Positions 18,381-26,597 of a DNA stretch of 51,029 nucleotides are shown piece by piece. The stretch comes from Synergistales bacterium. Its GTDB lineage: Bacteria > Synergistota > Synergistia > Synergistales > Aminobacteriaceae. Each line of letters begins with the position of its first letter. The stretch's first letter is position 1. The stretch is taken from positions 1 through 51,029 of the forward strand of contig BNVH01000013.1 in assembly GCA_025997955.1 (NCBI GenBank). The letters run 5' to 3'. The position numbers and the translations under genes were made by a program. The notes below the pieces were generated by a model that was given only the letters and a program-made list of their open reading frames with translations, was not told the DNA's origin and did no database searches.

Positions 18381-19949
18381 ATGACAGAAATGTTTTCGGA
18401 TTTGACGGAAAAAATCAAGGGCGAAACGGATAACACAGAGCCAGCCGAACAGGGCGAGTCTCAGGCGTCCTCGTCTTCTTTGCCGGAGGCGAAAGTCATC
18501 AGCTCGCTCCTCCCCGAGTCTATGGGGTTGGACGTTTTGCGCTCGTCTAAAATACTGCCCCTGCGTATCGAAGACGGAGTCCTGATAGTGGGGGCGGTAT
18601 CGTTCGACGCCTGGCCCAAAGCGCAGATGCTTGGCGTGGCTTTGGGGTATCCCATTGACTTGGAGATTTACCCGGACAAGGATATATCTGAGACCCTCCA
18701 CACTCTATACGACATTCGCAGCGTAGCTGCCGACGAGGCGGCCAAGAGCATGGAGGGTATCGACGATATAGACGACCTCAGCCGCGAGGACGTATTGAGC
18801 GACTCAGTGGAGGTTCCGGTCATCCGCCTTGTCAACGGGCTTTTTGTCGACGCGCTAAAGCAGCGCGCCACCGACATTCACGTCGAACCATACGAGGACG
18901 AGGTGCTTATACGTTTTCGCGTGGACGGCGTCTTGCAGGACCGTCTCAGACTGCCGCGCACGCACCAGGCGCCTCTGACAAGCCGCATAAAGGTCATGGC
19001 CAAGATGGATATAGCGGAGCATATGGCGCCGCAGGACGGCAGAATTGGCATAACGCTCGGCGAACAGGCCGTCGATATTCGCGTAGGCCTCGTGCCAACG
19101 CAGCACGGAGAGCGCATAGCTATGCGTATGCTGGACAAGGGGCACGGGCTTCTCACGCTTGAAGACCTCGGAATGGAGAAGGCCGAGCGCGAGGTCATGG
19201 AAAGCCTTATCTATCGCCCGCACGGCATGATTTTGTTCACGGGCCCCACCGGAAGCGGCAAGACCACCAGCCTTTACGCCATCCTGCAGGCTTTGGCGAA
19301 GCCGCAGGTAAATATAATCACAGTCGAGGACCCCATAGAATACGCGCTCCCCGGAGTGGGTCAAATCCAGGTGAACGAAAAAGCGGGAGTCACTTTCGCG
19401 GCAGCGCTCCGTTCTATTTTGCGTCAGGACCCCGACATCGTCATGATAGGCGAAATGCGGGACTTCGAGACGGCCCACATCGGAGTTCAGTCCTCTCTGA
19501 CGGGACACCTCGTCCTCTCCACGCTGCACACTAACGACTCCATAGGGGCGCTGATTCGCTTGGTCGATATGGGTATAGAGCCCTATCTGGCCGCGAGCTG
19601 CACCATAGGCACGGTGGCTCAGAGACTAGCGAGACGCCTCTGTCCGCACTGCCGACGGGAGGCGCGCGTTCCGGCCGTCATGTCGCGGGGGGGCGTAAAG
19701 ACGGCGTTCGAGCCCGTCGGATGCCCTCAGTGCAACGGTACGGGCTACAGAGGGCGCTTAGGGCTCTATGAGCAGTTTGTGGTGACCGAGGAGATACAGG
19801 AGGCCATAGCCGCCGGAGCTCCAACGTCGAAGCTGCGGGACTTGGCCCGCGGTAATGGCTTCAGGACGCTTTGGGAAATAGGCTTGGACGCGGTCGCTAC
19901 GGGCAAAACATCGCCCGACGAGCTCGTCCGCGTCGCGGGCGAGGAATAA
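18381..19949 (+). CDS. gspE: Type II secretion/type IV pilus ATPase GspE
   Basis: Cytoplasmic hexameric ATPase of 522 residues that powers pseudopilus assembly. The N-terminal GspE/PilB domain (~30-140) is followed by N2 and the ATPase core. Walker A GPTGSGKTTS is at ~288, the Walker B-type IVMIGEMRD at ~353 and the His box TGHLVLSTLHTND next. A tetracysteine zinc motif (CPHC ~420 and CPQC ~448) is present, as in GspE and PilB. It is the last gene of the operon; no GspF or GspG follows, and a terminator lies 50 bases downstream. Confidence 0.93.
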   Translation: MTEMFSDLTEKIKGETDNTEPAEQGESQASSSSLPEAKVISSLLPESMGLDVLRSSKILPLRIEDGVLIVGAVSFDAWPKAQMLGVALGYPIDLEIYPDKDISETLHTLYDIRSVAADEAAKSMEGIDDIDDLSREDVLSDSVEVPVIRLVNGLFVDALKQRATDIHVEPYEDEVLIRFRVDGVLQDRLRLPRTHQAPLTSRIKVMAKMDIAEHMAPQDGRIGITLGEQAVDIRVGLVPTQHGERIAMRMLDKGHGLLTLEDLGMEKAEREVMESLIYRPHGMILFTGPTGSGKTTSLYAILQALAKPQVNIITVEDPIEYALPGVGQIQVNEKAGVTFAAALRSILRQDPDIVMIGEMRDFETAHIGVQSSLTGHLVLSTLHTNDSIGALIRLVDMGIEPYLAASCTIGTVAQRLARRLCPHCRREARVPAVMSRGGVKTAFEPVGCPQCNGTGYRGRLGLYEQFVVTEEIQEAIAAGAPTSKLRDLARGNGFRTLWEIGLDAVATGKTSPDELVRVAGEE

Positions 19950-19997
19950 GTTGAAGGTTTTCAAAGGGTAATAGCTGATATTAAATCGAATTTGTTG

Positions 19998-20030
19998 ATA
20001 TTCACCTCAATTTCGAGGTGAATATTTTTT
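19998..20030 (+). terminator. Terminator of the secretion operon
   Basis: The arms atattcacctc (19998-20008) and gaggtgaatat (20015-20025) form a perfect 11-bp stem with a 6-base loop, followed by tttttt to about 20030. Confidence 0.9.
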
Positions 20031-20108
20031 ATACACAGAATTTAATCTCACTGTTACCTAACACGTTTAGCTAACCCGTCGGTCGATTTTTTGCGCTTTT
20101 TTTTGCGC

Positions 20109-20137
20109 TTGATTATTCCTGACCTTTTTATTACAAT
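20109..20137 (+). promoter_or_regulatory. Sigma-70 promoter of ctsR-clpC
   Basis: TTGATT (20109-20114) and TACAAT (20132-20137) are separated by 17 bases. No clean CtsR heptad direct repeat (GGTCAAA type) was seen around it; ggtcgat upstream and tgacctt inside the spacer are only partial matches. Confidence 0.65.
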
Positions 20138-20178
20138 GAGACGTGTGAAAGAACATTTATATCGGGAGACGAGAGCAT

Positions 20179-20658
20179 ATGCCAAATCTGACGCGCGAAA
20201 TTGAGCGTTATATCAATGAGCTTTTCGGAGAAGAGGATGACTCAAGCGTATCTTTGAGGCGCAAAGAATTGGCTGAGTCTTTCGGCTGCGTCCCAAGCCA
20301 GATAAACCACGTACTGCGCAGCCGTTTTACGCCGGAGCGCGGTTTTCTTGTGGAGAGCCAAAGGGGCGGGCACGGTTACATCCGCATCATAAGGCTTTCT
20401 TACAAAGACCCCGAGGAGCGATTGAATCACATAGAGGACATGGTAGGCGAGACACTTTCACAGAACGACATCAAAAAACTTTTGGTTAGTTTGCAAGAAC
20501 GCGGCCTTATTGACGCGCGGGAGAGACTGATTATTGAAGTCGTTCTGAGGCATGAGGAGGAGACGGGGATAACCGAGTTCGACCTGTCTCCCTATAAGCG
20601 CTCTAAAATCCAAGCCGATTTACTGAAAAAAATTCTGCGAAGCCTGATGTTAGCTTGA
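20179..20658 (+). CDS. ctsR: CtsR, repressor of heat-shock/Clp genes
   Basis: Protein of 159 residues with the CtsR N-terminal winged helix (LTREIERYINELF, then SRRKELAESFGCVPSQINHVL-like region) and the glycine-rich wing RGGHGYIRIIR that senses heat. A C-terminal dimer domain follows. CtsR represses clp genes and is inactivated by heat. It lies 51 bases upstream of clpC. The mcsA and mcsB genes that sit between the two in Bacillus are absent, so arginine-phosphorylation control is not encoded here. Confidence 0.92.
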   Translation: MPNLTREIERYINELFGEEDDSSVSLRRKELAESFGCVPSQINHVLRSRFTPERGFLVESQRGGHGYIRIIRLSYKDPEERLNHIEDMVGETLSQNDIKKLLVSLQERGLIDARERLIIEVVLRHEEETGITEFDLSPYKRSKIQADLLKKILRSLMLA

Positions 20659-20709
20659 AGATTTGATATTAAGGTCTGAAAATTTTGAGTATGAAGAGGA
20701 CAAACGCAC

Positions 20710-23178
20710 ATGTGGCAATTTTTTACCGAACGAGGGAAGAAAGTCATCCAGTTGGCTCACCGTGAGGCGCTTAAGATGGGACATAACGTCATTGAGCCCG
20801 AACATATACTTCTGGGGATTATTTATGAGGGCGGGGGAGTTGGTTATCAGGCCATGGCGGCTCTTGGGTTGGACATAAACACCGTCCGAACCCAAATCGA
20901 AGAGGCGATGGGACATTCTCAGCCTACGCTCAAAATCGTTGATTTACCGCTCAGTCCAAGGGTCAAAAAGGCGCTTGAAATATCCATGAGGGAAGCGCGC
21001 AACATGGGTGTCAATTACGTGGCGACCGAGCATATTCTGCTCGGCATACTCGGAGATACCAGCAGCATGGTGTCTCAGTATTTTTTGGCTATGGGCATAG
21101 ACGCTCAAGCAGTGCAAAAGCAGATAATGACTATTCTATCCGATGAAGGCGCGGCGGGTTTTAAGCCTGGCTCGGAGTCGTTTGCCGACCGCCTCAAGAA
21201 GAAGGGGAAAGCGAAGACCCCGATGCTTGACCAGCTCGGCGTCGACCTCACTCAAAAGGGGCGCGACAGAGAACTCGACCCAGTCATCGGACGCGCTAAG
21301 GAGATAAGGCGCCTTATGCAAGTGCTTTGCCGCAGGACAAAGTGCAATCCCGTCCTTATAGGAGACCCCGGCGTCGGCAAAACCGCGGTCGTAGAGGGCT
21401 TGGCGCAGCAGATAGCCGACGGAAACGTCCCTGAGCCTTTGCGCGACAAGAGGGTTATACAGCTCAATATAGGCACTCTCGTCGCGGGCACGAAATACAG
21501 AGGCGAATTTGAAGAGCGGCTGCGCCGAATCGTAAAAGAGTTGACGGACTCCAAAGAAGTAATACTTTTTGTCGACGAGGTCCATACCATAGTCGGCGCA
21601 GGGAGCGCGGAGGGGACCGTAGACGCCTCGAACATCCTAAAACCAAGCCTTTCACGCGGATATTTTCAGCTCATAGGGGCGACCACTCAGGACGAATACC
21701 GCAAATACGTAGAGCGCGACGCCGCGCTAGAACGGCGTTTTCAGCCCGTCAGAGTAGAAGAGCCAAGCATAACCGACTCCGTGCGCATCCTGGAGGGTCT
21801 GAAAGACCGCTACGAGGTTCACCATCAGGCTGTCATAGAGGATGACGCCTTAGTCGCGGCGGCTGAGCTTTCGGCCCGCTACGTAAAAGACCATTTTCTT
21901 CCCGACAAGGGAATTGACCTTATCGACGAGGCTGGAGCGAGGGCTCGGCTTCGCGCGCTCGACCCGCCGCAATCCGTCAGGGATTTGGAAAACAGGCTTG
22001 AAATAGCCCGCAGAGAAAAAGACGGAGCCGTCACGGCGCAGAATTTCGAGCTCGCCGCAAGGCTGAGAGACGAAGAGCATGTAATAGCCGACAACTTAGA
22101 GAAAGCTAGGGCTTCTTGGCGTGATGGTGGCGCCAAGCGCCAGACCATTGTCACGGCTGAAGATATAGCGGAGGTTGTGGCGGAGCTCACGGGAATACCG
22201 GTGACACAGCTAACGGAGGAGGAGTCGAAACGGCTTCTCAGGATGGAGAGCGAAATAGCGCTTCGTATCGTTGGGCAGGACGAGGCTATCGGCGTTGTGG
22301 CCCGTGCCATCCGCAGAGCGAGAAGTGGTCTGAGAGACCCTAAAAGGCCGATAGGGAGTTTTCTCTTTATGGGACCCACCGGAGTGGGCAAAACCGAGCT
22401 TGCGCGGTCGCTGGCGCGTTTTTTGTTTGGCTCCGACGACGCCATGATACGCATAGATATGAGCGAGTTTATGGAAAAACACGAGGTGTCCAAACTTCTT
22501 GGAGCGCCTCCGGGGTACATCGGACATGAAAACGGCGGAAAGCTCACGGAAATGGTCCGCCGCCGTCCCTATTCCGTTATACTCTTTGACGAGATAGAAA
22601 AAGCTCACCCGGAGATTTTTAACGTGCTGCTTCAGATTTTGGAGGACGGCGTTTTGACGGACGGGAGAGGCCGCAAAGTGGACTTTCGCAACACGGTCGT
22701 CATCATGACCAGCAACGTAGGCGCCAAGGAGGCCGCTCGGGGGAGCACCCTTGGCTTTGGCTTGGGGTCAGTCGAGTCCTTGGACTGGGACCGCATGAAA
22801 AAGACGATTTTAGAAGAGGCCGACAGGCTGTTCCGTCCGGAGTTCCTGAACCGCATAGACGATCAGGTGGTGTTTCGTCCGCTGTCACGCGAAAACCTTT
22901 TGCGCATAGTCGAGATAATGTTGTCGGATATGCGCAGTCGCTTGTCTGAGCGCGGCATAGAGATAGGCGTCGAGACCGAGGCCAAGGAGATGATTTTGAA
23001 CAAGGCGTTTTTGCCGAAGTTCGGCGCTCGTCCGTTGCGCCGCGCTATTCAATCCATGGTAGAGGACAAGCTGGCCGATTCCGTCCTGACGGGGGAGATA
23101 ACGAACGGGACAGTGGTGAAGGTGGGCGTCTTTGAAGGCGAAATAGCGATAAAGTCCGAAAACGTGTCTGTAGCGTAG
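20710..23178 (+). CDS. clpC: ClpC, AAA+ unfoldase of the Clp protease
   Basis: Unfoldase of 822 residues that feeds substrates to ClpP. Two ClpN repeats span ~1-145. AAA1 has Walker A GDPGVGKT at ~218 and Walker B ILFVDEVHTIVGAG. A UVR-type middle region (NFELAARLRDEEHVI, ~445-465) marks ClpC and not ClpA. AAA2 has Walker A GPTGVGKTE at ~555 and Walker B ILFDEIEKAH. The ClpP-docking loop LGFG is at ~686. The start ATG follows gaagaggac. It is coupled to ctsR and ends at a terminator at 23188. Confidence 0.95.
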   Translation: MWQFFTERGKKVIQLAHREALKMGHNVIEPEHILLGIIYEGGGVGYQAMAALGLDINTVRTQIEEAMGHSQPTLKIVDLPLSPRVKKALEISMREARNMGVNYVATEHILLGILGDTSSMVSQYFLAMGIDAQAVQKQIMTILSDEGAAGFKPGSESFADRLKKKGKAKTPMLDQLGVDLTQKGRDRELDPVIGRAKEIRRLMQVLCRRTKCNPVLIGDPGVGKTAVVEGLAQQIADGNVPEPLRDKRVIQLNIGTLVAGTKYRGEFEERLRRIVKELTDSKEVILFVDEVHTIVGAGSAEGTVDASNILKPSLSRGYFQLIGATTQDEYRKYVERDAALERRFQPVRVEEPSITDSVRILEGLKDRYEVHHQAVIEDDALVAAAELSARYVKDHFLPDKGIDLIDEAGARARLRALDPPQSVRDLENRLEIARREKDGAVTAQNFELAARLRDEEHVIADNLEKARASWRDGGAKRQTIVTAEDIAEVVAELTGIPVTQLTEEESKRLLRMESEIALRIVGQDEAIGVVARAIRRARSGLRDPKRPIGSFLFMGPTGVGKTELARSLARFLFGSDDAMIRIDMSEFMEKHEVSKLLGAPPGYIGHENGGKLTEMVRRRPYSVILFDEIEKAHPEIFNVLLQILEDGVLTDGRGRKVDFRNTVVIMTSNVGAKEAARGSTLGFGLGSVESLDWDRMKKTILEEADRLFRPEFLNRIDDQVVFRPLSRENLLRIVEIMLSDMRSRLSERGIEIGVETEAKEMILNKAFLPKFGARPLRRAIQSMVEDKLADSVLTGEITNGTVVKVGVFEGEIAIKSENVSVA

Positions 23179-23187
23179 CGATATTAA

Positions 23188-23217
23188 GGGGCAGCCTACG
23201 GTTGCCCTATACTTTTT
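23188..23217 (+). terminator. Terminator or attenuator between clpC and uvrC
   Basis: gggcagcc (23189-23196) pairs with ggttgccc (23200-23207), including one G-U pair, around a tac loop, and is followed by tatacttttta. The U tract ends three bases before the uvrC ATG, so the hairpin either ends clpC transcription or attenuates uvrC. Confidence 0.65.
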
Positions 23218-23219
23218 AT

Positions 23220-24752
23220 ATGACAAAGCCAAATATCGCGGCCATTCTAAAAACTCTCCCCGAAAAACCCGGCGTCTACATCATGAGGGACGCCAAGGGA
23301 GATGTTTTGTACGTTGGCAAGGCCATAAAGCTAAAGCGCCGCGTTTCATCCTACTTTAGACACGGAGGCTCTTCTTTCGCGTCGCCGCGTCTGCGTAAGC
23401 TCGTATCGCTCGTGGAGGATATTTCTATAATAAGGGCCGAGACGGAAGCCGAGGCTCTTATTATAGAGGCGAAGCTCATACGGAGCTATTCGCCGTTCTT
23501 TAATATAGACCTCAAAATGTCAGATCGCTATCCCTACCTTCGCGTAACGGACGAGCCGTTTCCGCGTCTCGTCGTGACGCGCAAAAAAGAAGACGATGGC
23601 TCCGTGTGGTTTGGCCCTTACGTAAGCGCTGGAAATATTCATGATCTCATGCGCCTGATAGAAAGATATTTTTCGCTCAGAACCTGCCGCTCCGAAATTT
23701 CAAACGACCCGATTCGTCTAAAGAAAACGCGTCCATGCATAGAATACTCTCTGGGGCGATGTATGGGCGTATGCGCCGCCCTCGCCACGCAGGGCGAATA
23801 CCGCGAGCGCGTCAACGACGTTATATTACTTTTGCGTGGACAGCACGCCGAGCTTGTGGAGACTCTGCGCCACCGCATGGACAGCTGCGCCAATAAAATG
23901 GCCTTTGAGGAGGCCGCGCGATACCGCGACACCATACGCGCCATATGGAGAGTGTCGCGTCAACGCGTATCCGAGGCGCTACAAGAAGACCTGAACTCCG
24001 ACGCCTGGAAAACACTGACGACCGCGCAGGAGATTCTGGGGTTGACGACAATACCGTGGCGGATAGACGCCTTTGATATCTCGCACATGTCGGGCAAGGA
24101 GACGTACGGCTGCTGCGTCGTCTTTGAGCAGGGACGGCCTAACCCGTCGCTATACCGCCGCTTCAAAATCCGTACTCTCGCGGAGGGCGAGGTCGATGAT
24201 TTTCGCGCCATAAAAGAGACGGTATCGCGGCGCTATCGCCATGTTTTGGACAACACAGAGCCGACGCCTCAGCTTATCCTGATAGACGGAGGGCCGGTGC
24301 AGTTGGAGTTTGCCATCGAAGCGCTCGAAGAGCTCAAAAAAGAAACCGAAAACACCGATAAAATATTCAACCCGCCCGAAAATCCGCTTGTCATATCCCT
24401 CGCCAAAGAAGAGGAGCTTATCTTCAGGCCCGGCATAGCGGAGCCCTTGCGTCTGTCTTACGACAACCCCGTGCTTAGGCTATTGCAGCAAACGCGCGAC
24501 GAGGTGCACCGATACGCCATCACTACGCACCGAAACGCCCGCATGGGCCGTCTGAGGCGCTCTGTGCTTGAGGAAATCCCTGGAATAGGCAAAAACAGAG
24601 CGGCGCAGCTTTTGGTGAAATTTGGCAGCGTCCAGCGCATCTCCGCTCTATCTCCTGAAGAGTTGTGCGTCATCCCCGGAGTCGGGCCATCTTTGGCCAA
24701 GAAGATAATAGAGCATTTGACACAGGAAAACACAGCTCCGAAAGACAAGTAG
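23220..24752 (+). CDS. uvrC: UvrC, nucleotide-excision repair endonuclease
   Basis: Subunit of the UvrABC excinuclease that makes the 3' and 5' incisions around DNA lesions. A GIY-YIG domain is at the N-terminus (KPGVYIMRDAKGDVLYVGKA), followed by a cysteine cluster (CRSE, CIEYSLGRCMGVC) and a UVR helix pair (ANKMAFEEAARYRDTI). The RNase H-like endonuclease has IDAFDISHMSG and LILIDGGPVQ, and two HhH motifs lie at the end (EIPGIGKNRA, VIPGVGPSLA). At 511 residues it is shorter than the usual ~600. ATG 23220 has no visible ribosome site because it abuts a hairpin, but conserved N-terminal residues leave little room for another start. Confidence 0.93.
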   Translation: MTKPNIAAILKTLPEKPGVYIMRDAKGDVLYVGKAIKLKRRVSSYFRHGGSSFASPRLRKLVSLVEDISIIRAETEAEALIIEAKLIRSYSPFFNIDLKMSDRYPYLRVTDEPFPRLVVTRKKEDDGSVWFGPYVSAGNIHDLMRLIERYFSLRTCRSEISNDPIRLKKTRPCIEYSLGRCMGVCAALATQGEYRERVNDVILLLRGQHAELVETLRHRMDSCANKMAFEEAARYRDTIRAIWRVSRQRVSEALQEDLNSDAWKTLTTAQEILGLTTIPWRIDAFDISHMSGKETYGCCVVFEQGRPNPSLYRRFKIRTLAEGEVDDFRAIKETVSRRYRHVLDNTEPTPQLILIDGGPVQLEFAIEALEELKKETENTDKIFNPPENPLVISLAKEEELIFRPGIAEPLRLSYDNPVLRLLQQTRDEVHRYAITTHRNARMGRLRRSVLEEIPGIGKNRAAQLLVKFGSVQRISALSPEELCVIPGVGPSLAKKIIEHLTQENTAPKDK

Positions 24753-24788
24753 GCAGGGCAAACGCATAAAAAATCACAGACAGACCTG

Positions 24789-24814
24789 CAACCAAAAGGC
24801 CGTTCTGTGATCAC
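24789..24814 (+). repeat. Left copy of the direct repeat flanking the toxin-antitoxin module
   Basis: caaccaaaaggccgttctgt followed by gatcac. It matches 25459-25484 at 24 of 26 bases in direct orientation. It also contributes to a long-loop inverted repeat atcacaga (24773-24780) / tctgtgat (24804-24811) after uvrC, which could act as a weak terminator. Confidence 0.8.
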
Positions 24815-24837
24815 TACATTTGAGCTTTATTCCAAGC

Positions 24838-25134
24838 CTACAGGCCAAATAATTCACTATGAGAGCCGAACCTTGCAAGATATAACATTCTATCGTCCGG
24901 CTTCTCGTAAATCAAAAGTAAATTGCCCTTAATGTGACATTCACGGTATCCTTCCCATTCACCAGTCAGTTTGTGGTCTTTATATTTTTCAGGCAAAGGA
25001 AGGTCATTCACGAGTAAACTGAGAATGACGGGTAGTTCAGCATTTAAGGCTGTCAGATTTACGCCCTTAGCTTCGCGCCGAAGGTCTTTCTTGAATGCCG
25101 TGCTTCGGTCGATTTCGCGTACTGATTCACGCAT
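24838..25134 (-). CDS. RelE/YafQ-family mRNA interferase toxin
   Basis: Basic toxin of 98 residues. The pattern TAFKKDLRREAK, then LPEKYKDHKLTGEWEGYREC, HIKGNLLLIYEK and LYLARFGSHSELF is typical of YafQ-type RelE endoribonucleases, which cleave mRNA at the ribosome. The His/Asp/Phe near the C-terminus match known catalytic positions. Its ATG overlaps the antitoxin end by 8 bases, giving coupled translation. Confidence 0.85.
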   Translation of the reverse strand: MRESVREIDRSTAFKKDLRREAKGVNLTALNAELPVILSLLVNDLPLPEKYKDHKLTGEWEGYRECHIKGNLLLIYEKPDDRMLYLARFGSHSELFGL

Positions 25135-25351
25135 TGAGTTCAGCCATCAGCTGTTCAATGGTCACTCTCTCGCCCTTACCTGAGCGGAGTTCATCAATAG
25201 CCGCTCGCGTAGCGGCTGCCCCTGTTAATTTGGCATCTTCGCACTCACGTTGTAAAGATATAACATACGGAACAAGGCGTGTTATAGCTTCGTCTGATAG
25301 CGTGTCTATAGTCTGGTGCAATGCCGTACGTTCTGCCGTCGCTGTGGTCAT
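25127..25351 (-). CDS. RelB/DinJ-like antitoxin
   Basis: Small protein of 74 residues directly upstream of, and overlapping, the RelE-type toxin. The N-terminal half is helix-forming. The C-terminal tail (ELRSGKGERVTIEQLMAELN) is the usual toxin-wrapping element. Antitoxins of this type neutralise the toxin and repress their own promoter. A ribosome site aggag lies 8 bases before the ATG on the minus strand. Family assignment is mainly by context. Confidence 0.75.
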   Translation of the reverse strand: MTTATAERTALHQTIDTLSDEAITRLVPYVISLQRECEDAKLTGAAATRAAIDELRSGKGERVTIEQLMAELNA

Positions 25352-25433
25352 AACATTCTCCTATGTGATTATTTCTTTTTATTGGCTACGCTGTTCGTAT
25401 CTTGCTCTATATCCAAAATTGTTACCCCTATTC

Positions 25434-25461
25434 AGAATACATTGTTTTGATATGTTGTCAA
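25434..25461 (-). promoter_or_regulatory. Promoter of the toxin-antitoxin pair
   Basis: On the minus strand TTGACA (25456-25461) and TATTCT (25434-25439) lie 16 bases apart. The -35 overlaps the start of the right-hand direct repeat. Confidence 0.5.
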
Positions 25462-25484
25462 CCAAAAGGCCGTTCCGTAATCAC
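25459..25484 (+). repeat. Right copy of the direct repeat flanking the toxin-antitoxin module
   Basis: caaccaaaaggccgttccgt followed by aatcac. It matches 24789-24814 with two mismatches. The pair brackets the toxin-antitoxin genes at 670-base spacing. Confidence 0.8.
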
Positions 25485-25505
25485 ATTCGCCCGGTATGCG
25501 TACGT

Positions 25506-26597
25506 TCATTTTTTCAAAAGCATTATATCTTCAGGCCTTATTTTGACTAAAACCACACTTCCATTTTCAAATTCATTTTCAAAAATTCCTTCCTGTTTAG
25601 GTATCTTAGGGAACTCGGCCCTGATACGCGAAAAGTCCCCGTCGCCGTTCTCCGCGTTAAGCGGCTGGAGGTTTACGATAGTCGAAAAAACGTCCTGAAT
25701 AACTCGAATAACGCGGCACGGGAATACATTGTCGCCTCCGGCGGCTTTTTCGTCACAAAGCAGAACGTTGTGCGACCGAACCCCTATGCAGTCAAAATCT
25801 CCATGAGCCTCAGAAGCGCAAGTAAGAGACACTCTCCAATCTGTCGCTAAAACCGTATTTTGCGAAAGTCTCTTTGCGTTAGAATAATTTTTGCACCCTG
25901 ATAGAATCGATGAGGATAGAGTTTTGGGAGACTCGAACAGATCTTCGATTGCGCGCAAGCTCTCATTGCGGCCCTGATTCATGATGCAGACGCTCTTGCA
26001 GAGGCGGTACACCTCGTCCCGATTGTGCGAGACGTAGAAAGTAGTGCCCTCGAATTCATCGAGTATTTGCAGTAGTTCTCCCTCTAACTGCCAGCGAAGG
26101 TAGCTGTCGAGAGCGGAAAGCGGCTCGTCGAGCATGAGCGCCGACGGCCTGCTCGCCATGATGCGCGCTAAGGCCGCGCGCTGCTGCTGTCCGCCGGAGA
26201 GCTGGGAGGGATAGCGGTCCTCTAAGCCCTGAATATAAAATTTGCCAAGTAGCGAGGAAAGTCTTTCTTTGAGGTTCTTTTTTGTCTGTAGACGCAACAC
26301 CGACATGATGTTCTGCCCTACGGTCATGTTGGGGAAAAGCGCGTAGTTTTGAAAAAGCAGCCCAGTGCGCCGTTTTTGTGGTGAGAGGTTGATTCTCTTG
26401 TTTGAATCGAACAGCGTGACGCCATCCACGACTATACGCCCTGAGTCTGGGCGCACTATCCCCGCTATGCACTTCAATGTCATGCTCTTGCCGCAGCCTG
26501 ACGCGCCCAGTAAGCCCACGACTTCGTTTTCCGCCTCAAACGAGACGTCAAGCGCAAAATCGCCGAAGGATTTCTTTATCTCTACTGAGACGGACAT
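25506..26597 (-). CDS. modC: ModC, molybdate ABC transporter ATPase
   Basis: Cytoplasmic ATPase of 363 residues that drives molybdate import. Walker A GASGCGKSM, Q-loop LLFQNYALFPNMT, signature LSGGQQQR and Walker B ALMLDEPLSALD are all present in the first ~230 residues. The rest is a TOBE/MOP-like regulatory domain (VRSHNVLLCDE, then VLVKIRPEDIMLLKK). Its start overlaps modB by 16 bases, so the operon order is fur-like, modA, modB, modC. Tungstate specificity cannot be excluded. Confidence 0.88.
   Translation of the reverse strand: MSVSVEIKKSFGDFALDVSFEAENEVVGLLGASGCGKSMTLKCIAGIVRPDSGRIVVDGVTLFDSNKRINLSPQKRRTGLLFQNYALFPNMTVGQNIMSVLRLQTKKNLKERLSSLLGKFYIQGLEDRYPSQLSGGQQQRAALARIMASRPSALMLDEPLSALDSYLRWQLEGELLQILDEFEGTTFYVSHNRDEVYRLCKSVCIMNQGRNESLRAIEDLFESPKTLSSSILSGCKNYSNAKRLSQNTVLATDWRVSLTCASEAHGDFDCIGVRSHNVLLCDEKAAGGDNVFPCRVIRVIQDVFSTIVNLQPLNAENGDGDFSRIRAEFPKIPKQEGIFENEFENGSVVLVKIRPEDIMLLKK

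Noticed and set aside
18855..19529. Minus-strand open frame of 224 codons inside gspE
   Set aside because: Antisense to the conserved ATPase core; composition reflects the other strand.
20050..20130. CtsR operator upstream of ctsR
   Set aside because: Only single imperfect half-sites (ggtcgat, tgacctt) are seen, not the tandem heptad.
24773..24811. Rho-independent terminator after uvrC
   Set aside because: The 8-bp stem has a 23-base loop and no U tract; it partly coincides with the direct repeat.
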